Assembly: GCF_020524285.1 (NCBI RefSeq) | Contig: NZ_JAIVKX010000012.1 | Coordinates: 150,922-214,921 of the forward strand | Direction: 5' to 3' | DNA from: Alloyangia pacifica | GTDB lineage: Bacteria > Pseudomonadota > Alphaproteobacteria > Rhodobacterales > Rhodobacteraceae | DNA: 64,000 nucleotides | Shown: positions 20,687 through 32,752 of the stretch, in pieces | Position numbering within the stretch: position 1 is the stretch's first letter | Layout of the letters: each line of letters begins with the position of its first letter | Program-made: the position numbers and the translations under genes | The notes under the pieces: generated by a model | Databases searched by the model: none | Told to the model about the DNA's origin: nothing | Seen by the model: only the letters and a program-made list of their open reading frames with translations

Positions 20687-21301
20687 ATGCTCGAGCTTGA
20701 TCACGTGGCGGTTCTTGGCGAGACGCTGGCAGAGGCGGTGAGCCATGCCGAAAGCGCGCTCGGTCAGCCGCTGTCGCCGGGCGGGGTGCATCCCGATTTC
20801 GGCACGCACAACTTCCTGATCGGGCTGGAAGACGAGCTCTACCTCGAGGCCATCGCCGTGGACTTCTCGGCCCCTGCGCCGGGGCGGGCACGCTGGTTCG
20901 GCCTCGACACCTTCTCCGGCCCGCCGCGGCTCGACAAGTGGATTTGCCGGGTGTCCGACATCGACGCGGCGCTGGCGCGCTTTCCCATGGCCGGCGAGGC
21001 GGTCGCCGTCACCCGCGGGTCGCTGAGCTGGAAGATCTCGGTGCCCCGCGACGGGATGCTGCCCTTCGACGGGCTGTTCCCGGCGCTGATCGAATGGCAG
21101 AGCCCTGTACCGCCCGGCGTGTCCCTCGCCGGTGCGGGCACGCGGCTCGAGCAGCTCACCGTCGCCCACCCGCGCGCGGACGAGCTTCAGGCGCTGATCG
21201 GCCCGGCGCTGACCTCCCCGCAAATCGATTTCGCGGTCGAGGCCAAGCCGGCCCTGCGCGCCACCTTTGCCACGCAGTCCGGTCGCCGGGTCCTGCAATG
21301 A
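20687..21301 (+). CDS. VOC (glyoxalase-like) family protein
   Basis: A 204-residue protein beginning MLELDHVAVLGETLAEAV, the standard first strand and helix of the vicinal-oxygen-chelate fold with His6 as a possible metal ligand. Further conserved pieces are GTHNFLIGLEDELYLEAI (a Glu metal-ligand candidate) and GLFPALIEWQ. This form, about 200 residues with one complete and one degenerate repeat, matches the Glyoxalase_3-like group rather than the 130-residue methylmalonyl-CoA epimerase. The reaction is unknown. TCGGAGGGACG precedes the ATG. Its stop overlaps the next start (ATGA), so it forms an operon with the acetyltransferase. Confidence 0.82.
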   Translation: MLELDHVAVLGETLAEAVSHAESALGQPLSPGGVHPDFGTHNFLIGLEDELYLEAIAVDFSAPAPGRARWFGLDTFSGPPRLDKWICRVSDIDAALARFPMAGEAVAVTRGSLSWKISVPRDGMLPFDGLFPALIEWQSPVPPGVSLAGAGTRLEQLTVAHPRADELQALIGPALTSPQIDFAVEAKPALRATFATQSGRRVLQ

Positions 21302-21777
21302 TCATCCGTCCCGCGACCGCCGGGGATGCCGCCGCCGTGGCGGCGATCTGGAACCCGATCATCGACGACAGCGCCGCCACCTTCACCAACCTGCGCAAGA
21401 CGCCTGAGGGGCTGCAGGCCGACATCGCCGCGCGCGGTCCGGCGTTCCTCGTCGCCGAGGACGCCGGGCTGGTGCTCGGCTTTGCCACCTTTTTCCAGTT
21501 CCGCAGCGGGCCGGGCTACGCGAAGACGCTCGAACACACGGTGATCCTCGGGCCGGCGGCGCGCGGGCGCGGCGTGGGGCGCGCGTTGATGGAAGCGCTG
21601 ATGACCGAGGCGCGGGGGCAGGGGGCGCATTGCCTGTTCGCCGGTGTGTCCGGAGAGAACCAGGCAGGCATCGACTTTCACGCCGCCCTGGGCTTCCGTG
21701 AAATGGCGCGGCTGCCCGAGGTCGGCTTCAAGTTCGGGCGGTGGATGGATCTGGTGCTCATGCAGAAGTTTCTCTGA
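21298..21777 (+). CDS. GNAT acetyltransferase, phosphinothricin-acetyltransferase type
   Basis: A 159-residue N-acetyltransferase using acetyl-CoA. Typical points are MIIRPATAGDAAAVAAIWN at the start, the short IDDSAATF segment, and the acetyl-CoA loop VILGPAARGRGVGRALM. The ending FHAALGFREMARLPEVGFK followed by GRWMDLVLMQK is the hallmark of the phosphinothricin (PAT/Bar) and MnaT-like subgroup. It may act on methionine derivatives or another amino compound; the substrate is inferred only by family. The ATG overlaps the VOC gene stop by four bases. Confidence 0.88.
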   Translation: MIIRPATAGDAAAVAAIWNPIIDDSAATFTNLRKTPEGLQADIAARGPAFLVAEDAGLVLGFATFFQFRSGPGYAKTLEHTVILGPAARGRGVGRALMEALMTEARGQGAHCLFAGVSGENQAGIDFHAALGFREMARLPEVGFKFGRWMDLVLMQKFL

Positions 21778-21876
21778 CGGGCGCCGGTGCCACGATCCGC
21801 TGACACCGCACAGAATTTTTCGTGACTTCTCGGTTGTCGCACTGACAGTTGCCGCATTGCCGCGTAAACTGGCGCC

Positions 21877-22560
21877 ATGTCGATCTGGTCCCGCATCTCC
21901 GAAGCGCTTGCCGCCCTTGCCAAGGGCGAGGGGCTCACCGCTGTCTTCGAGCGTCTGCGTCAGCCGCCCGAGCGCAGCGTCGCCTTCACCATCGCGGTCA
22001 TCGCGCTCTCGGCCAAGATGGCCAAGGCGGACGGGCAGGTGACCCGCAACGAGGTCGCCGCCTTCCGCGAGATCTTCACCATCGCCCCCGAGGACGAGGG
22101 CGCGGCGGCGCGGGTGTTCAACCTCGCCCGGCAGGACGTCGCCGGCTTCGAGGAATACGCCCGCCGCATCCGCCGCATGTTCGACGGCAACGCGCAGCAG
22201 CTCTCCGACCTCATGGAGGGGCTGTTCTACATTGCCATGGCAGACGGCGACTACCACAAGGCCGAGAATGCCTTTCTCGAGCGGGTGGCCGAGATCTTCG
22301 AGATGCCGGACGCGGCCTTCCGCGCGCTGCGCGCGCGCTTCGTGCCCGATGCCGCCCCCGATCCCTTCACCGTGCTGGGCGTCAGCCCCGAAATGCCGCT
22401 GGACGAAATCCGCAAGCAATGGCGCAAGCTGGTGCGCGAGAGCCACCCCGACGTGATGTGCGCCCGCGGCCTGCCGGAAGAGGCGATCAAGCTGTCGGAA
22501 AAGCGGCTGATCGCGATCAACCAGGCGTGGGAAGAGATCTCGGCCCGCGAACAGGTCTGA
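21877..22560 (+). CDS. DjlA-like protein with TerB-type and J domains
   Basis: A 227-residue cytosolic protein of two parts. Residues about 28-150 form a helical TerB-like domain (AVIALSAKMAKADGQVTRNE and AMADGDYHKAENAFLERV repeat the D-G-x-x acidic pattern). Residues about 163-225 form a J domain with VLGVSPEMPLDEIRKQWRKL and the HPD signature in RESHPDVM, which should stimulate the ATPase of a DnaK-type chaperone. Compared with E. coli DjlA it lacks the N-terminal membrane anchor. The stop is 4 bases before the next gene, so the two are one operon. Confidence 0.88.
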   Translation: MSIWSRISEALAALAKGEGLTAVFERLRQPPERSVAFTIAVIALSAKMAKADGQVTRNEVAAFREIFTIAPEDEGAAARVFNLARQDVAGFEEYARRIRRMFDGNAQQLSDLMEGLFYIAMADGDYHKAENAFLERVAEIFEMPDAAFRALRARFVPDAAPDPFTVLGVSPEMPLDEIRKQWRKLVRESHPDVMCARGLPEEAIKLSEKRLIAINQAWEEISAREQV

Positions 22561-22564
22561 GGCG

Positions 22565-23566
22565 ATGCGCCTCGCCACCTACAACGTGGAGTGGTTCGAC
22601 GAGCTTTTCAGCAAGCAGGGCGAATTGCTGATCGACGATCACTGGTCCGGGCGCCGCGACATCACCCGCGCCCAGCAGGCCGAGGCGCTGGGGATGGTGT
22701 TCACCGCCATGGATGCCGACGCGGTGATGATCATCGAGGCGCCGGACACCGGCACCCACCGCGACACCCGCCGCGCGCTCGGCAATTTCGCCAGCGCCTT
22801 CGAGCTGCGCACGCGCGAGGTGCTGGTCGGCTTCGTCAACGACACGCATCAGGAGATCGCGCTGCTCTACGATCCCGACCGGATGCGGGCGCGTCACCTG
22901 CCGGGGCAGAGCGATCGCGCACCGCGGTTCGACGAGGAGTTTCGCGTCGATCTTCACGTCGATGGCACCGAGGACGTGGTGACCTTTTCCAAGCCACCGC
23001 TCGAGGTCGAGCTGACCACCGCCCGGGGCAACGTGCTGCGGTTGATCGGCGCGCATCTGAAATCCAAGGCGCCGCATGGGGCCAAGGGCAGGGACGAGAT
23101 CGAGCGCGCGTCGATCGCCAACCGGCGCAAGCAACTCGCCGAGGCGGTGTGGCTGCGGCGGCGGGTCGATGCGCTGCTCGAGGACGGCGAGAGCGTCATC
23201 GTCATGGGCGATCTCAACGACGGCCCGGGGCAGGACGAATACGAGGCGCTGTTCGGCCGCAGTTCGGTCGAGGTCCTGCTCGGGTCCGGCGACATGGCGC
23301 TCTACGATCCGCACGCGGCGGAAGCACTGCGCGGACGGCTGGCGCCGCAGCCCAGCACGGCACGCTTCTACATCGAGCCCCAGAAGCGCTACCTCCAGGC
23401 GCTACTCGACTACATGATGGTCTCGCGCGACCTGCGCGAGGTGGCCCGCGCGTGGCGTATCTGGCACCCCTTCGAGGATGCCCACTGCTGGCGGACGCCC
23501 GAGCTGTGCACGGCGCTGCTGACCGCCTCGGACCACTTCCCGGTCACGCTGGATCTTGCCGTCTGA
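22565..23566 (+). CDS. Endonuclease/exonuclease/phosphatase family protein
   Basis: A 333-residue protein with the conserved residues of the EEP fold: Asn in LATYNVEWFDE at residues 3-13, Glu in MIIEAPDT, the metal-binding GDLNDGPG motif in the middle and the catalytic SDHFPVTLDL at the C-terminus. Members hydrolyse phosphodiesters in DNA, RNA or lipids; the substrate is not defined here. There is no signal peptide, so it is probably cytosolic. It begins 4 bases after the DjlA-like gene. Confidence 0.85.
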   Translation: MRLATYNVEWFDELFSKQGELLIDDHWSGRRDITRAQQAEALGMVFTAMDADAVMIIEAPDTGTHRDTRRALGNFASAFELRTREVLVGFVNDTHQEIALLYDPDRMRARHLPGQSDRAPRFDEEFRVDLHVDGTEDVVTFSKPPLEVELTTARGNVLRLIGAHLKSKAPHGAKGRDEIERASIANRRKQLAEAVWLRRRVDALLEDGESVIVMGDLNDGPGQDEYEALFGRSSVEVLLGSGDMALYDPHAAEALRGRLAPQPSTARFYIEPQKRYLQALLDYMMVSRDLREVARAWRIWHPFEDAHCWRTPELCTALLTASDHFPVTLDLAV

Positions 23567-23621
23567 CAGGGGCACCCGGGTTTCGCTGTCGCGACTCAAG
23601 CAAGCCGCCTATAGTGCCGGT

Positions 23622-24083
23622 ATGATCCGGATTTTTCCTTTTGCCCTCGCGGCATACTTCGTCGCGGCCGCGCTTGCGCCGCTTGCCACGTCTGCCGCCG
23701 CACAGGAGGCGGACACGCCCGGCGAAATGCCCGGCGAGATGGATGAGTCACCGGACGGCGGCGCCAGCCTGATGGAGCGCGGCGCCGACATGTTCCTGCG
23801 CGGCCTGCGCGACGAGCTCGACCCGGCGCTGCAGGATCTGCGGGGGCTGGCCGACCGGATGGGCCCGGCGCTGCAGAGCTTCGTCGACGAGATGGGCCCG
23901 GCCATGGCGCAGCTCTCCGAGCAGATCGAGGACTGGACGCTCTACGAGGCGCCCGAGATGCTGCCGAATGGCGATATCCTGATCCGCCGCCGCGAGAAGC
24001 TCGACCCGGAGATGCCCGAGATGCTGCCGGAAAACGATCCCGACATGCCGGAAACCGGGCCGGGCGGCGAAATCGAGCTCTGA
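23622..24083 (+). CDS. Exported hypothetical protein with Met/Pro/Glu-rich ends
   Basis: The 153-residue product has a signal peptide (MIRIFPFALAAYFVAAALAPLATSAAAQ) and a strongly acidic mature chain. The middle is helical (MFLRGLRDELDPALQDLRGL). The ends are low-complexity with repeated GEMPGEM and PEMPEMLPENDPDMPETGP units. I do not recognise a family with certainty. The start at 23622 is chosen because the signal peptide begins there; upstream in-frame codons overlap the EEP gene. It converges on ppx with a gap of 22 bases. Confidence 0.7.
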   Translation: MIRIFPFALAAYFVAAALAPLATSAAAQEADTPGEMPGEMDESPDGGASLMERGADMFLRGLRDELDPALQDLRGLADRMGPALQSFVDEMGPAMAQLSEQIEDWTLYEAPEMLPNGDILIRRREKLDPEMPEMLPENDPDMPETGPGGEIEL

Positions 24084-24105
24084 CCTCGGGCAGCCCGGCG
24101 CGGCC

Positions 24106-25695
24106 TCAGAGCAGCTCCCGCGGCTCGGAGCCGTCGATGTCGACCACCAGCGCCTTGGCCGAGAGCGCCTTGGCCAGCGACAGGAGCCGTGCCTCGGCTA
24201 CCTCGCCGTAGAGCGGCGCGGCCTCCTCGGTGAGGTGCAGCCGCAGGCGGCGCTCCTCGGGCTCCCAGTCGAACTGCGCGCCGTCTTCCTTGGTGATGTC
24301 CGACATCCACAGCATCGAGCCGAAGCGCATGGCCTTGCCGAGGATCTCGGCCTCCTGCGTGCGCTCCTTGTCGAGCAGCGTGTAGAAATCCTCGAAGCGC
24401 GTGCCTTCGCGCTTGTTGCGGTAGCGGTGCAGCAGGGCCAGACCCAGATAGACCCGCTCGGGGTGGTCGAGCCCGCCGAGGTTGGCGCGGGTGGCGTTGT
24501 CGAAACAGGTCTCTGCCCGGTAGTCGGGATGCGCGCGCCAGCTCACGTCATGCAGCAGGCAGGCCGCCTTGACGATGCGCAGCGTGGCGTCCGAGGCGCC
24601 GGGAAAGAGCGGCAGCACGAAGCGGAACAGCTTCTTGCCGAAGCCGGGCAGGCGCGCGTCCTTCGCCTCGGCGAAGCGGCAGGCCTCGATCAGCGGGTCG
24701 CGGTCGCGCAGCATCTGCGGCATCTGCTCGTAGAGCAGCCCCTCGCGGATGCCGTAGCTGGAGATGGCGATGCCGGTCGGCTTGAACACCTTCAGCAGCT
24801 CGGCCAGCACCTCGGCCGCATAGGGCACCAGGCTCATCCGCGCCGAGGAGATGCCGCAGGCGCCACGCAGCGCGTCGAGATCGGCATCGTGGATAAACTT
24901 CAGCGTCTCTTGCGCCGACTCCACGGTCATCCGGTACTCGTGCAGCACGTGCAGCGGGTAGCCGAGCCGTTCCATGTCAATGCGCGCAATGGCGCGCCAG
25001 GAGCCACCGACGAGGAACAGCGGCGCGGGCTCGGTGCCCATGCGCTCGGCCAGCCCCTCGATCGCCTTGGCGATGTATTTCTCGCGCGCCTTGCGGCCGC
25101 CGTCGATGTCCTTGAACTTCAGCGGCCCCAGCGCCGAGGTGGCGCGTTTGCCGATCTGCCCGCCGCGGATCTCGGCCAGTTCCATCGACGAGCCGCCGAT
25201 GTCGCTGACGAGGCCATTGGCGCCGGGCCAGCCGAGCAGCACGCCCTGCGCCGAGAGCCGGGCCTCCTCGTCGCCGTCGATCACCCAGATCTTCAGGCCG
25301 GTCGCCTGCTCGATCTCGGCGCGGAAGGCCGGGCCGTCCTCGGCCTCGCGCATGGCGGCGGTGGCGACGGCGGTGAGCGGCGGCAGTTCCATGCCCTGGG
25401 CCAGCGTCTGGAAGCGCTGCAGCGCCGCCAGAGCGCGCGCCTTGCCCTCGGGGTTGAGCCGCCCGGTTTCTGACATGCCGGCGCCGAGCCCGCACATGAT
25501 CTTCTCGTTGTAGAAATAGGCGGGGCTGCGTGCCGCGCCGTCAAACACCACGAGGCGCACGGAGTTGGAGCCGATGTCCACGACGCCGACCTTGGACAGG
25601 CGCCGCGCGCGGGGATCCTCGAAGAGCGGGCGTCCGAAAAGTCCGGTGTCGCCCTGGCTGGAGTCGCCGTTACCGTCCATCTGCTCCTCCGGCAT
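24106..25695 (-). CDS. ppx: Exopolyphosphatase (Ppx/GppA family)
   Basis: Ppx removes phosphates from the ends of polyphosphate chains, or hydrolyses pppGpp in the GppA form. After an N-terminal extension of about 30 residues, the protein shows VGVVDIGSNSVRLVVFDG (phosphate 1 motif of the actin-like ATPase fold), then TAVATAAMREAEDG and DIGGSSMELAEI (phosphate 2). The C-terminal HD-like part contains CLLHDVSWRAHP. At 529 residues it is of usual size. The exact start is uncertain: MPEEQ (25695), MDGNG (25680) and earlier Met codons all have purine-rich sequence before them. Paired with ppk, it sets polyphosphate level. Confidence 0.92.
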   Translation of the reverse strand: MPEEQMDGNGDSSQGDTGLFGRPLFEDPRARRLSKVGVVDIGSNSVRLVVFDGAARSPAYFYNEKIMCGLGAGMSETGRLNPEGKARALAALQRFQTLAQGMELPPLTAVATAAMREAEDGPAFRAEIEQATGLKIWVIDGDEEARLSAQGVLLGWPGANGLVSDIGGSSMELAEIRGGQIGKRATSALGPLKFKDIDGGRKAREKYIAKAIEGLAERMGTEPAPLFLVGGSWRAIARIDMERLGYPLHVLHEYRMTVESAQETLKFIHDADLDALRGACGISSARMSLVPYAAEVLAELLKVFKPTGIAISSYGIREGLLYEQMPQMLRDRDPLIEACRFAEAKDARLPGFGKKLFRFVLPLFPGASDATLRIVKAACLLHDVSWRAHPDYRAETCFDNATRANLGGLDHPERVYLGLALLHRYRNKREGTRFEDFYTLLDKERTQEAEILGKAMRFGSMLWMSDITKEDGAQFDWEPEERRLRLHLTEEAAPLYGEVAEARLLSLAKALSAKALVVDIDGSEPRELL

Positions 25696-25778
25696 TTGTC
25701 TCGCCCCTCCCTCTAGCATGGAGAGCGCATGGCGCAAAAGAGGTTAGGGCACGTCACGGGCGGGGCAAGCGGCCAATC

Positions 25779-25845
25779 GGGGGCTCTGCCCCCGCGGCAC
25801 CTGCGTGCCGCGCCCCCGGGATATTTTCGCCTAGAAGAAAGGGGG
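25779..25845 (+). repeat. Intergenic repeat element, copy 1 (hairpins plus CCCCCGGGATATTT core)
   Basis: The element runs GGGGGCTCTGCCCCC, then a perfect stem GCGGCAC-CTGC-GTGCCGC, then CCCCCGGGATATTTT and CTAGAAGAAAGG. The same plan occurs at 30928-30993 with a different but still paired inner stem. It lies between ppx and ppk. Confidence 0.75.
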
Positions 25846-25883
25846 GCGAGGCCCCCTCCCGCATCCGTGTGCGCGCCGCGCCT

Positions 25884-28058
<2,175 letters not shown>

Positions 28059-28200
28059 GTGGGGCATATGCGTCACGAATTGCAACAGCTTGATGAAAGG
28101 GCAAGGATGACCGACCGAAGTCGGCGGCGCAAGGTCCTCGAGACGCGCCGGTCGCGCGAGAGCAAGACACCGCGGGCCGGTGCCGCGCGGGGCGGCAGGT

Positions 28201-29292
28201 TCACCGGGCCTCCGGCCCCTTGGTCGAGCGGTAGCTGTCGGTCTCGAGGCCGCGGTAGAGGCGGCTGTCCTTGTACTGGTCGATCACGAAGCGCATGATC
28301 ACCCCCAGCGCGGCGGCCAGCGGCACTGCCACAAGCATGCCGACGAAGCCGAAGAGCGTGCCGAAGACCGACAGGGCGAGGATCAGCCACACCGGGTGCA
28401 GGCCGATCGAGTTGCCCACCAGCTTCGGCGTGAGGAAGTTGCCCTCGAGGAACTGGCCGAGGAAGAAGATCCCGGCCACCGCCGCGATCCAGTACCATTC
28501 GCCCCAGAACTGGAACAGCGCCAGGCCGATGGCCAGCGCGCCGCCGATGATCGCGCCGACGTAGGGGATGAAGGTCAGCAGCCCGGCGATCACCCCGACC
28601 ACCAGGCCGAAGTTCAGCCCGACCAGCGCCAGCGCGATGGCATAGTAGCACCCGAGGATCAGGCAGACCGAGCCCATGCCGCGCACGAATCCGGCGAGCG
28701 TCGCGTCGATGTCCCGGGCGAGCTGGCGCACCACCGGCGCGTGATCGCGCGGCAGCAGCTCGTCGATGCGGGCGACCATGCGGTCCCAGTCGAGCAGCAG
28801 GTAGACCGCCACCACCGGCACGATGACGAAGAGCATCAGGATGTTGATCACCGACATCGCCGAGCTCAGCGCGGTGTTCAGCAGCTCGGCGCCGCGCTCC
28901 TTGACGGTCTCGCCGATCGAGGCCAGCGCCTCGCGCATCGGGCTGCCCTCGTCGACCAGCGTCGGGAAATGCGTGCCGAGGAAATCGCGCAGGTCGCGGA
29001 AGAGCTGCGGCGCGGTCTCGATCAGGTCGGCGGCCTGGCGCACCAGCGCGGGCACCACCGCCAGCGCGAGGATGACGAAGATCAGGATCGCGGCGAGGGT
29101 GATCACCATGGTCGCCATGGCGCGGCTCAGCCCCATGCGCTCGAGCCGGTCAGCCACGGGGTCAAGGAAATAGGCGATGGCGCCGCCGAGGATGAACGGC
29201 AGCAGCACGTTTCCGAGGTACCAGAGCACCACGGCCAAGACGACGGCAGCCACGCCCCAGTACTTCATCTGATCGCGCACGGGCAACGCCAT
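28201..29292 (-). CDS. AI-2E/PerM family membrane protein
   Basis: A 363-residue inner-membrane protein with about eight hydrophobic segments. The N-terminal pair ([40 protein letters not shown]) and the C-terminal signature [20 protein letters not shown] and [20 protein letters not shown] are diagnostic of the AI-2E transporter family. Family members export various small molecules or act as Na+/H+ antiporters. AAGGAGAAGG precedes the ATG, so the much longer upstream frame is ignored. A second member of the family is at 52391. Confidence 0.9.
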   Translation of the reverse strand: MALPVRDQMKYWGVAAVVLAVVLWYLGNVLLPFILGGAIAYFLDPVADRLERMGLSRAMATMVITLAAILIFVILALAVVPALVRQAADLIETAPQLFRDLRDFLGTHFPTLVDEGSPMREALASIGETVKERGAELLNTALSSAMSVINILMLFVIVPVVAVYLLLDWDRMVARIDELLPRDHAPVVRQLARDIDATLAGFVRGMGSVCLILGCYYAIALALVGLNFGLVVGVIAGLLTFIPYVGAIIGGALAIGLALFQFWGEWYWIAAVAGIFFLGQFLEGNFLTPKLVGNSIGLHPVWLILALSVFGTLFGFVGMLVAVPLAAALGVIMRFVIDQYKDSRLYRGLETDSYRSTKGPEAR

Positions 29293-29571
29293 GGGAATCC
29301 TTCTCCTTGCGGTCTGCCCTTGATCGCCGCTCCGCCACTTTTTTACAAGCCCGAGAGACTGTTGCGGCAATTGCGGGAGGGGTGACGCCTGCCGCGGGCG
29401 CAAAGCCGCCGGTGCCGGAGCGGCCGGGGCATCTTCGATTTTGCCGTGTCGGCGCGGGGCGTTCGGCCTCGCCCGCGGGGCGGCCCCGGTCGCTGCCATC
29501 CGCGCAGGGCACTTGCTCTTGGCGCGGCCTTCGCCTAACCCGGGCGAAACGCCAATTTCCGGGAGGCCCGC

Positions 29572-30918
29572 ATGCGTCTGAGCCGTTATTTCCTGCCCGT
29601 TCTGAAAGAAACGCCCTCCGAGGCGCAGATCGTCTCGCACCGCTACATGCTGCGCGCCGGCATGATCAAGCAATCGAGCGCCGGGATCTATTCCTGGCTG
29701 CCGCTGGGCTTCAAGGTGCTGCGCAAGATCGAGGACATCATCCACGAGGAGCAGAAGCGCGCCGGTCATATCCCGATGCTGATGCCGACGATCCAGTCGG
29801 CGGACCTGTGGCGCGAGAGCGGCCGGTACGACGATTACGGCGAGGAAATGCTGCGCATCCGCGACCGGCACGACCGCGACATGCTGTTCACCCCCACCGC
29901 CGAAGAGCTGATCACCGACATCTTCCGCAGCCACGTCGGCAGCTACAAGGACCTGCCGCTGACGCTTTACCAGATCCAGTGGAAGTTCCGCGACGAGATC
30001 CGCCCGCGCTTCGGCGTGATGCGCGGCCGCGAGTTCTACATGAAGGACGGCTACAACTTCGACCTGACCAAGGAAGACGCGCTGCACGCCTACAACCGTC
30101 ACCTCGTCAGCTACCTGCGCACCTACGAGCGCATGGGCCTGCAGGCGATCCCGATGCGCGCCGACAGCGGCCCGATCGGCGGCGACGACACCCACGAATT
30201 CCTGGTGCTGGCCGAGACCGGCGAGTCCGAGGTCTTCTACGACAGCCAGATCACCGAGCTGAAGTTCGGCGACCGCGAAATCGACTACGACTCGGTCGAG
30301 CAGTGCCAGGCCGTGCTCGAGGAGTTCACCTCGCGCTACGCCCGCACCGACGAGACTCACGACGAGGCGGTCTTTGCCGAGGTTCCCGAAGAGCGCCGCC
30401 GCACCGCGCGCGGCATCGAGGTCGGCCAGATCTTCTACTTCGGCACCAAGTACTCCGAGCCGATGGGCGCCACCGTTGCCGACAAGGACGGCAACCAGGT
30501 GCCCGTGCACATGGGCTCGCACGGCATCGGCGTGTCGCGGCTGCTGGGCGCGATCATCGAAGCCAGCCACGACGACAAGGGCATCATCTGGCCCGAGGGC
30601 GTCACCCCGTTCCACTGCGGCATCGTCAATCTCAAGCAGGGCGACGACGAGGCGGACGCGGCTTGCGAAAAGCTCTACGCCGCGCTCTCCGCGCTGGGGC
30701 TGGAGCCGCTCTACGACGATCGGTCCGAGCGTGCCGGTGCGAAGTTCGCCACCATGGACCTCATCGGCCTGCCGTGGCGCATCACCGTCGGCCCGCGCGG
30801 GCTGAAGAACGGCGTGGTCGAGCTGACCTCGCGCCGCACCGGCGAGAGCGAGGAGCTGGCGCCCGAGGCCGCCGTGGAGCGCATCGCGCAGATCTACGGC
30901 GTCGCCGCGAAGGGCTGA
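29572..30918 (+). CDS. proS: Prolyl-tRNA synthetase (short, alphaproteobacterial type)
   Basis: ProS charges tRNA(Pro). The 448-residue sequence shows class II motif 1 ([16 protein letters not shown]), motif 2 ([20 protein letters not shown] with [11 protein letters not shown]) and motif 3 ([14 protein letters not shown]). It lacks the YbaK-like editing insertion of about 180 residues found between motifs 2 and 3 in E. coli ProS, as is usual for alphaproteobacteria and mitochondria. Correction of Ala-tRNA(Pro) must then rely on a separate protein. GGGAGG lies upstream of the ATG. The repeat element at 30928 directly follows the stop. Confidence 0.96.
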   Translation: MRLSRYFLPVLKETPSEAQIVSHRYMLRAGMIKQSSAGIYSWLPLGFKVLRKIEDIIHEEQKRAGHIPMLMPTIQSADLWRESGRYDDYGEEMLRIRDRHDRDMLFTPTAEELITDIFRSHVGSYKDLPLTLYQIQWKFRDEIRPRFGVMRGREFYMKDGYNFDLTKEDALHAYNRHLVSYLRTYERMGLQAIPMRADSGPIGGDDTHEFLVLAETGESEVFYDSQITELKFGDREIDYDSVEQCQAVLEEFTSRYARTDETHDEAVFAEVPEERRRTARGIEVGQIFYFGTKYSEPMGATVADKDGNQVPVHMGSHGIGVSRLLGAIIEASHDDKGIIWPEGVTPFHCGIVNLKQGDDEADAACEKLYAALSALGLEPLYDDRSERAGAKFATMDLIGLPWRITVGPRGLKNGVVELTSRRTGESEELAPEAAVERIAQIYGVAAKG

Positions 30919-30927
30919 GCCGGGCGA

Positions 30928-30993
30928 GAGGGCGCTGCCCCCTCATCGCTTGCGGCGATTTCACCCCCGGGATATTTGGGTCTAGACGAAGGG
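30928..30993 (+). repeat. Intergenic repeat element, copy 2
   Basis: This copy reads GAGGGCGCTGCCCCCTC, then a stem ATCGC-TTGCG-GCGAT, then CCCCCGGGATATTTGGG and TCTAGACGAAGGG. The core and flanks match the copy at 25779, while the inner stem has a different sequence that still pairs. It begins 10 bases after the proS stop and may end its transcript. Confidence 0.75.
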
Positions 30994-31048
30994 CCGGTTG
31001 CGGAGATGCGTGACCGGCCCTTTCCGTTTGCGTTCGGGAGTGCGCGCG

Positions 31049-32752
31049 TCAGCCGCGTTCGTAGATGACGCGGCCGTCGCAGATCGTGGTGTGGGCGCGG
31101 CAGGCCTCGGGGCCGCCGAGCAGCTCGCGCGGGTCGCCCTGCAGCAGCACCACGTCCGCCGCCTTGCCGGGCGCGAGCCTGCCGCGGGTGCCTTCGGCAA
31201 AGAGCGCATGGGCGCCGCCCGCGGTATAGGCGTCGATCACCGCCTCGAAGGGGATGCGCTGGTCGGGCACATCCGCGGCCCAGGGCTCGCGCGCCAGCGC
31301 CGAGTGGATGGCGTTGAACGGCGAGAGCGGCGCGGTCGGCCAGTCGGTGCCGAAGGCAAGGCTGGCGCCGGCGTCCTGCAGCGTCTTCCATGGGAAGGTA
31401 TCCTTCCAGCGCGCGCGCCCCATGATCGAGACGGTCGGCTCGAGCGGCAGGCCGCTGGAGCCCGGCGGGTGCACCGGCTGCATCGAGGCGACCACGTCGA
31501 GCGCCGCGAAGCGGGCGAGGTCGTCCGGGTGCAGCATGTCGATATGCTCGACCCGGTGGCGGGACTCGCGCGCGCCATTGGCCTCGCGCGCCGCCTGGTA
31601 GCCGTCGAGCGCGGTCTTCACCGCCGCGTCGCCGACGCAATGCACCTGGATCTGCAGCCCCCTGGCATCCGCCGCCTTGCAGATCGCCTCGAAACGGTCC
31701 GGGGCGAAGAGCGGCTCGCTGCGGAAGCCCTGGCGGTCCGGGTAGTCGTCGGTCCGATAGGCGGTCCAGGTGTCGAAGACCCCGTCGAGGAACATCTTGA
31801 TCCGTCCGAAGGACAGCTTCTCCGAGCCCGGCCGGGTGGCGGCCTCGATCAGCTCGGCGATGCGCGCCTCGTCATGCGCGGGCGACAGGCGCATGGCCAG
31901 CGACACGCGGATCGGCAGTTCGCCGTCCCGCTCCATCTCCGACAGCAGCTCGGCCTGGTAGAGGTTGCCGTCCATGTTGACGCCGGTGGTGATGCCGTAG
32001 GCGGCGCAGGCCTGCATCGCCGCGGCGAGCGCGGCCTTGTCGGCGGCGCGCTCGGTCTCGGTTACCTCGCCCGGCTCGTCGCCCGCCATTGCCGCATTGT
32101 CGCGCCCGCCGTTGGCCGAGAGCCGCCCGACGAGGCGCATGGCATTGCCCTCGCGCAGCTCGCCGTTGGGTTTGCCGTCCGGCCCGAGCACGATCTCGGC
32201 GTTCTTCACCTCGGGCACATGGTCCATCAGTCCGGCGGCGGTGAGCGCCGCGGTATTGGCCCAGGAGGTGTGCAGGTCGACGGCGTAGATCACCAGCGGC
32301 TGGTCCGGCAGAAGCGCGTCGAGCGCGTGGCGGTCGGGGCGGGTGCCGGGGCCGAGGATCTCGTAGTTGGCCGAGATCGCGCAGAGCAGCGGGTCGGCCT
32401 CGCGGCCCCTGCGGTAGTCGGCGAGCGCGGCGGCGAAATCCTCGCGCGTGTCGATGCCGAAGAGGCTGAGCTGGGTCAGCGTGACGCCGCCGGTGAAGAG
32501 GTGCAGGTGGCTGTCGCAGAGCCCGGGGCAGACCCAGAGCCCCTCGGCCTCGATGCGCCGCGCCCCGGCGCTGTTCCCGGGGCTGTCTTCGGCCTCGCCG
32601 TCGGGCATGCTGCCGGGGGCGCCGATCCAGTCGATCCGCCCGTCCTTCAGCCGCAGAGAGACCGGCGCGCGGCTGTAGATGTCGCGCGCATTGTGGATTT
32701 CGATGGTTTCGGCGGGGATGCCGGGCGGCGTGCTTGCAGAGGTCTCGGGCAT
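31049..32752 (-). CDS. Amidohydrolase, YtcJ family (amidohydrolase_3)
   Basis: A 567-residue metal-dependent hydrolase. Metal-binding motifs appear in order: DSHLHLF near residue 81, then QVHCVGDAAV, HRVEHIDML and GTDWPTAPLSPF in the second half, ending with the usual GRLAPGKAADVVLL. YtcJ-type enzymes include N-substituted formamide deformylases, which release formate from N-formylated amines. No signal peptide is seen. It is 80 bases downstream of the extended stop of the PotD-like gene on the same strand. Together with the flavoprotein upstream it may belong to amine breakdown; the substrate is inferred only from context. Confidence 0.85.
   Translation of the reverse strand: MPETSASTPPGIPAETIEIHNARDIYSRAPVSLRLKDGRIDWIGAPGSMPDGEAEDSPGNSAGARRIEAEGLWVCPGLCDSHLHLFTGGVTLTQLSLFGIDTREDFAAALADYRRGREADPLLCAISANYEILGPGTRPDRHALDALLPDQPLVIYAVDLHTSWANTAALTAAGLMDHVPEVKNAEIVLGPDGKPNGELREGNAMRLVGRLSANGGRDNAAMAGDEPGEVTETERAADKAALAAAMQACAAYGITTGVNMDGNLYQAELLSEMERDGELPIRVSLAMRLSPAHDEARIAELIEAATRPGSEKLSFGRIKMFLDGVFDTWTAYRTDDYPDRQGFRSEPLFAPDRFEAICKAADARGLQIQVHCVGDAAVKTALDGYQAAREANGARESRHRVEHIDMLHPDDLARFAALDVVASMQPVHPPGSSGLPLEPTVSIMGRARWKDTFPWKTLQDAGASLAFGTDWPTAPLSPFNAIHSALAREPWAADVPDQRIPFEAVIDAYTAGGAHALFAEGTRGRLAPGKAADVVLLQGDPRELLGGPEACRAHTTICDGRVIYERG

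Noticed and set aside
20687..21301. VOC protein as methylmalonyl-CoA epimerase
   Set aside because: It is near the mutase and of the same superfamily, but it is about 70 residues longer, has the layout of the Glyoxalase_3-like group, and is coupled to a GNAT gene rather than to the mutase.
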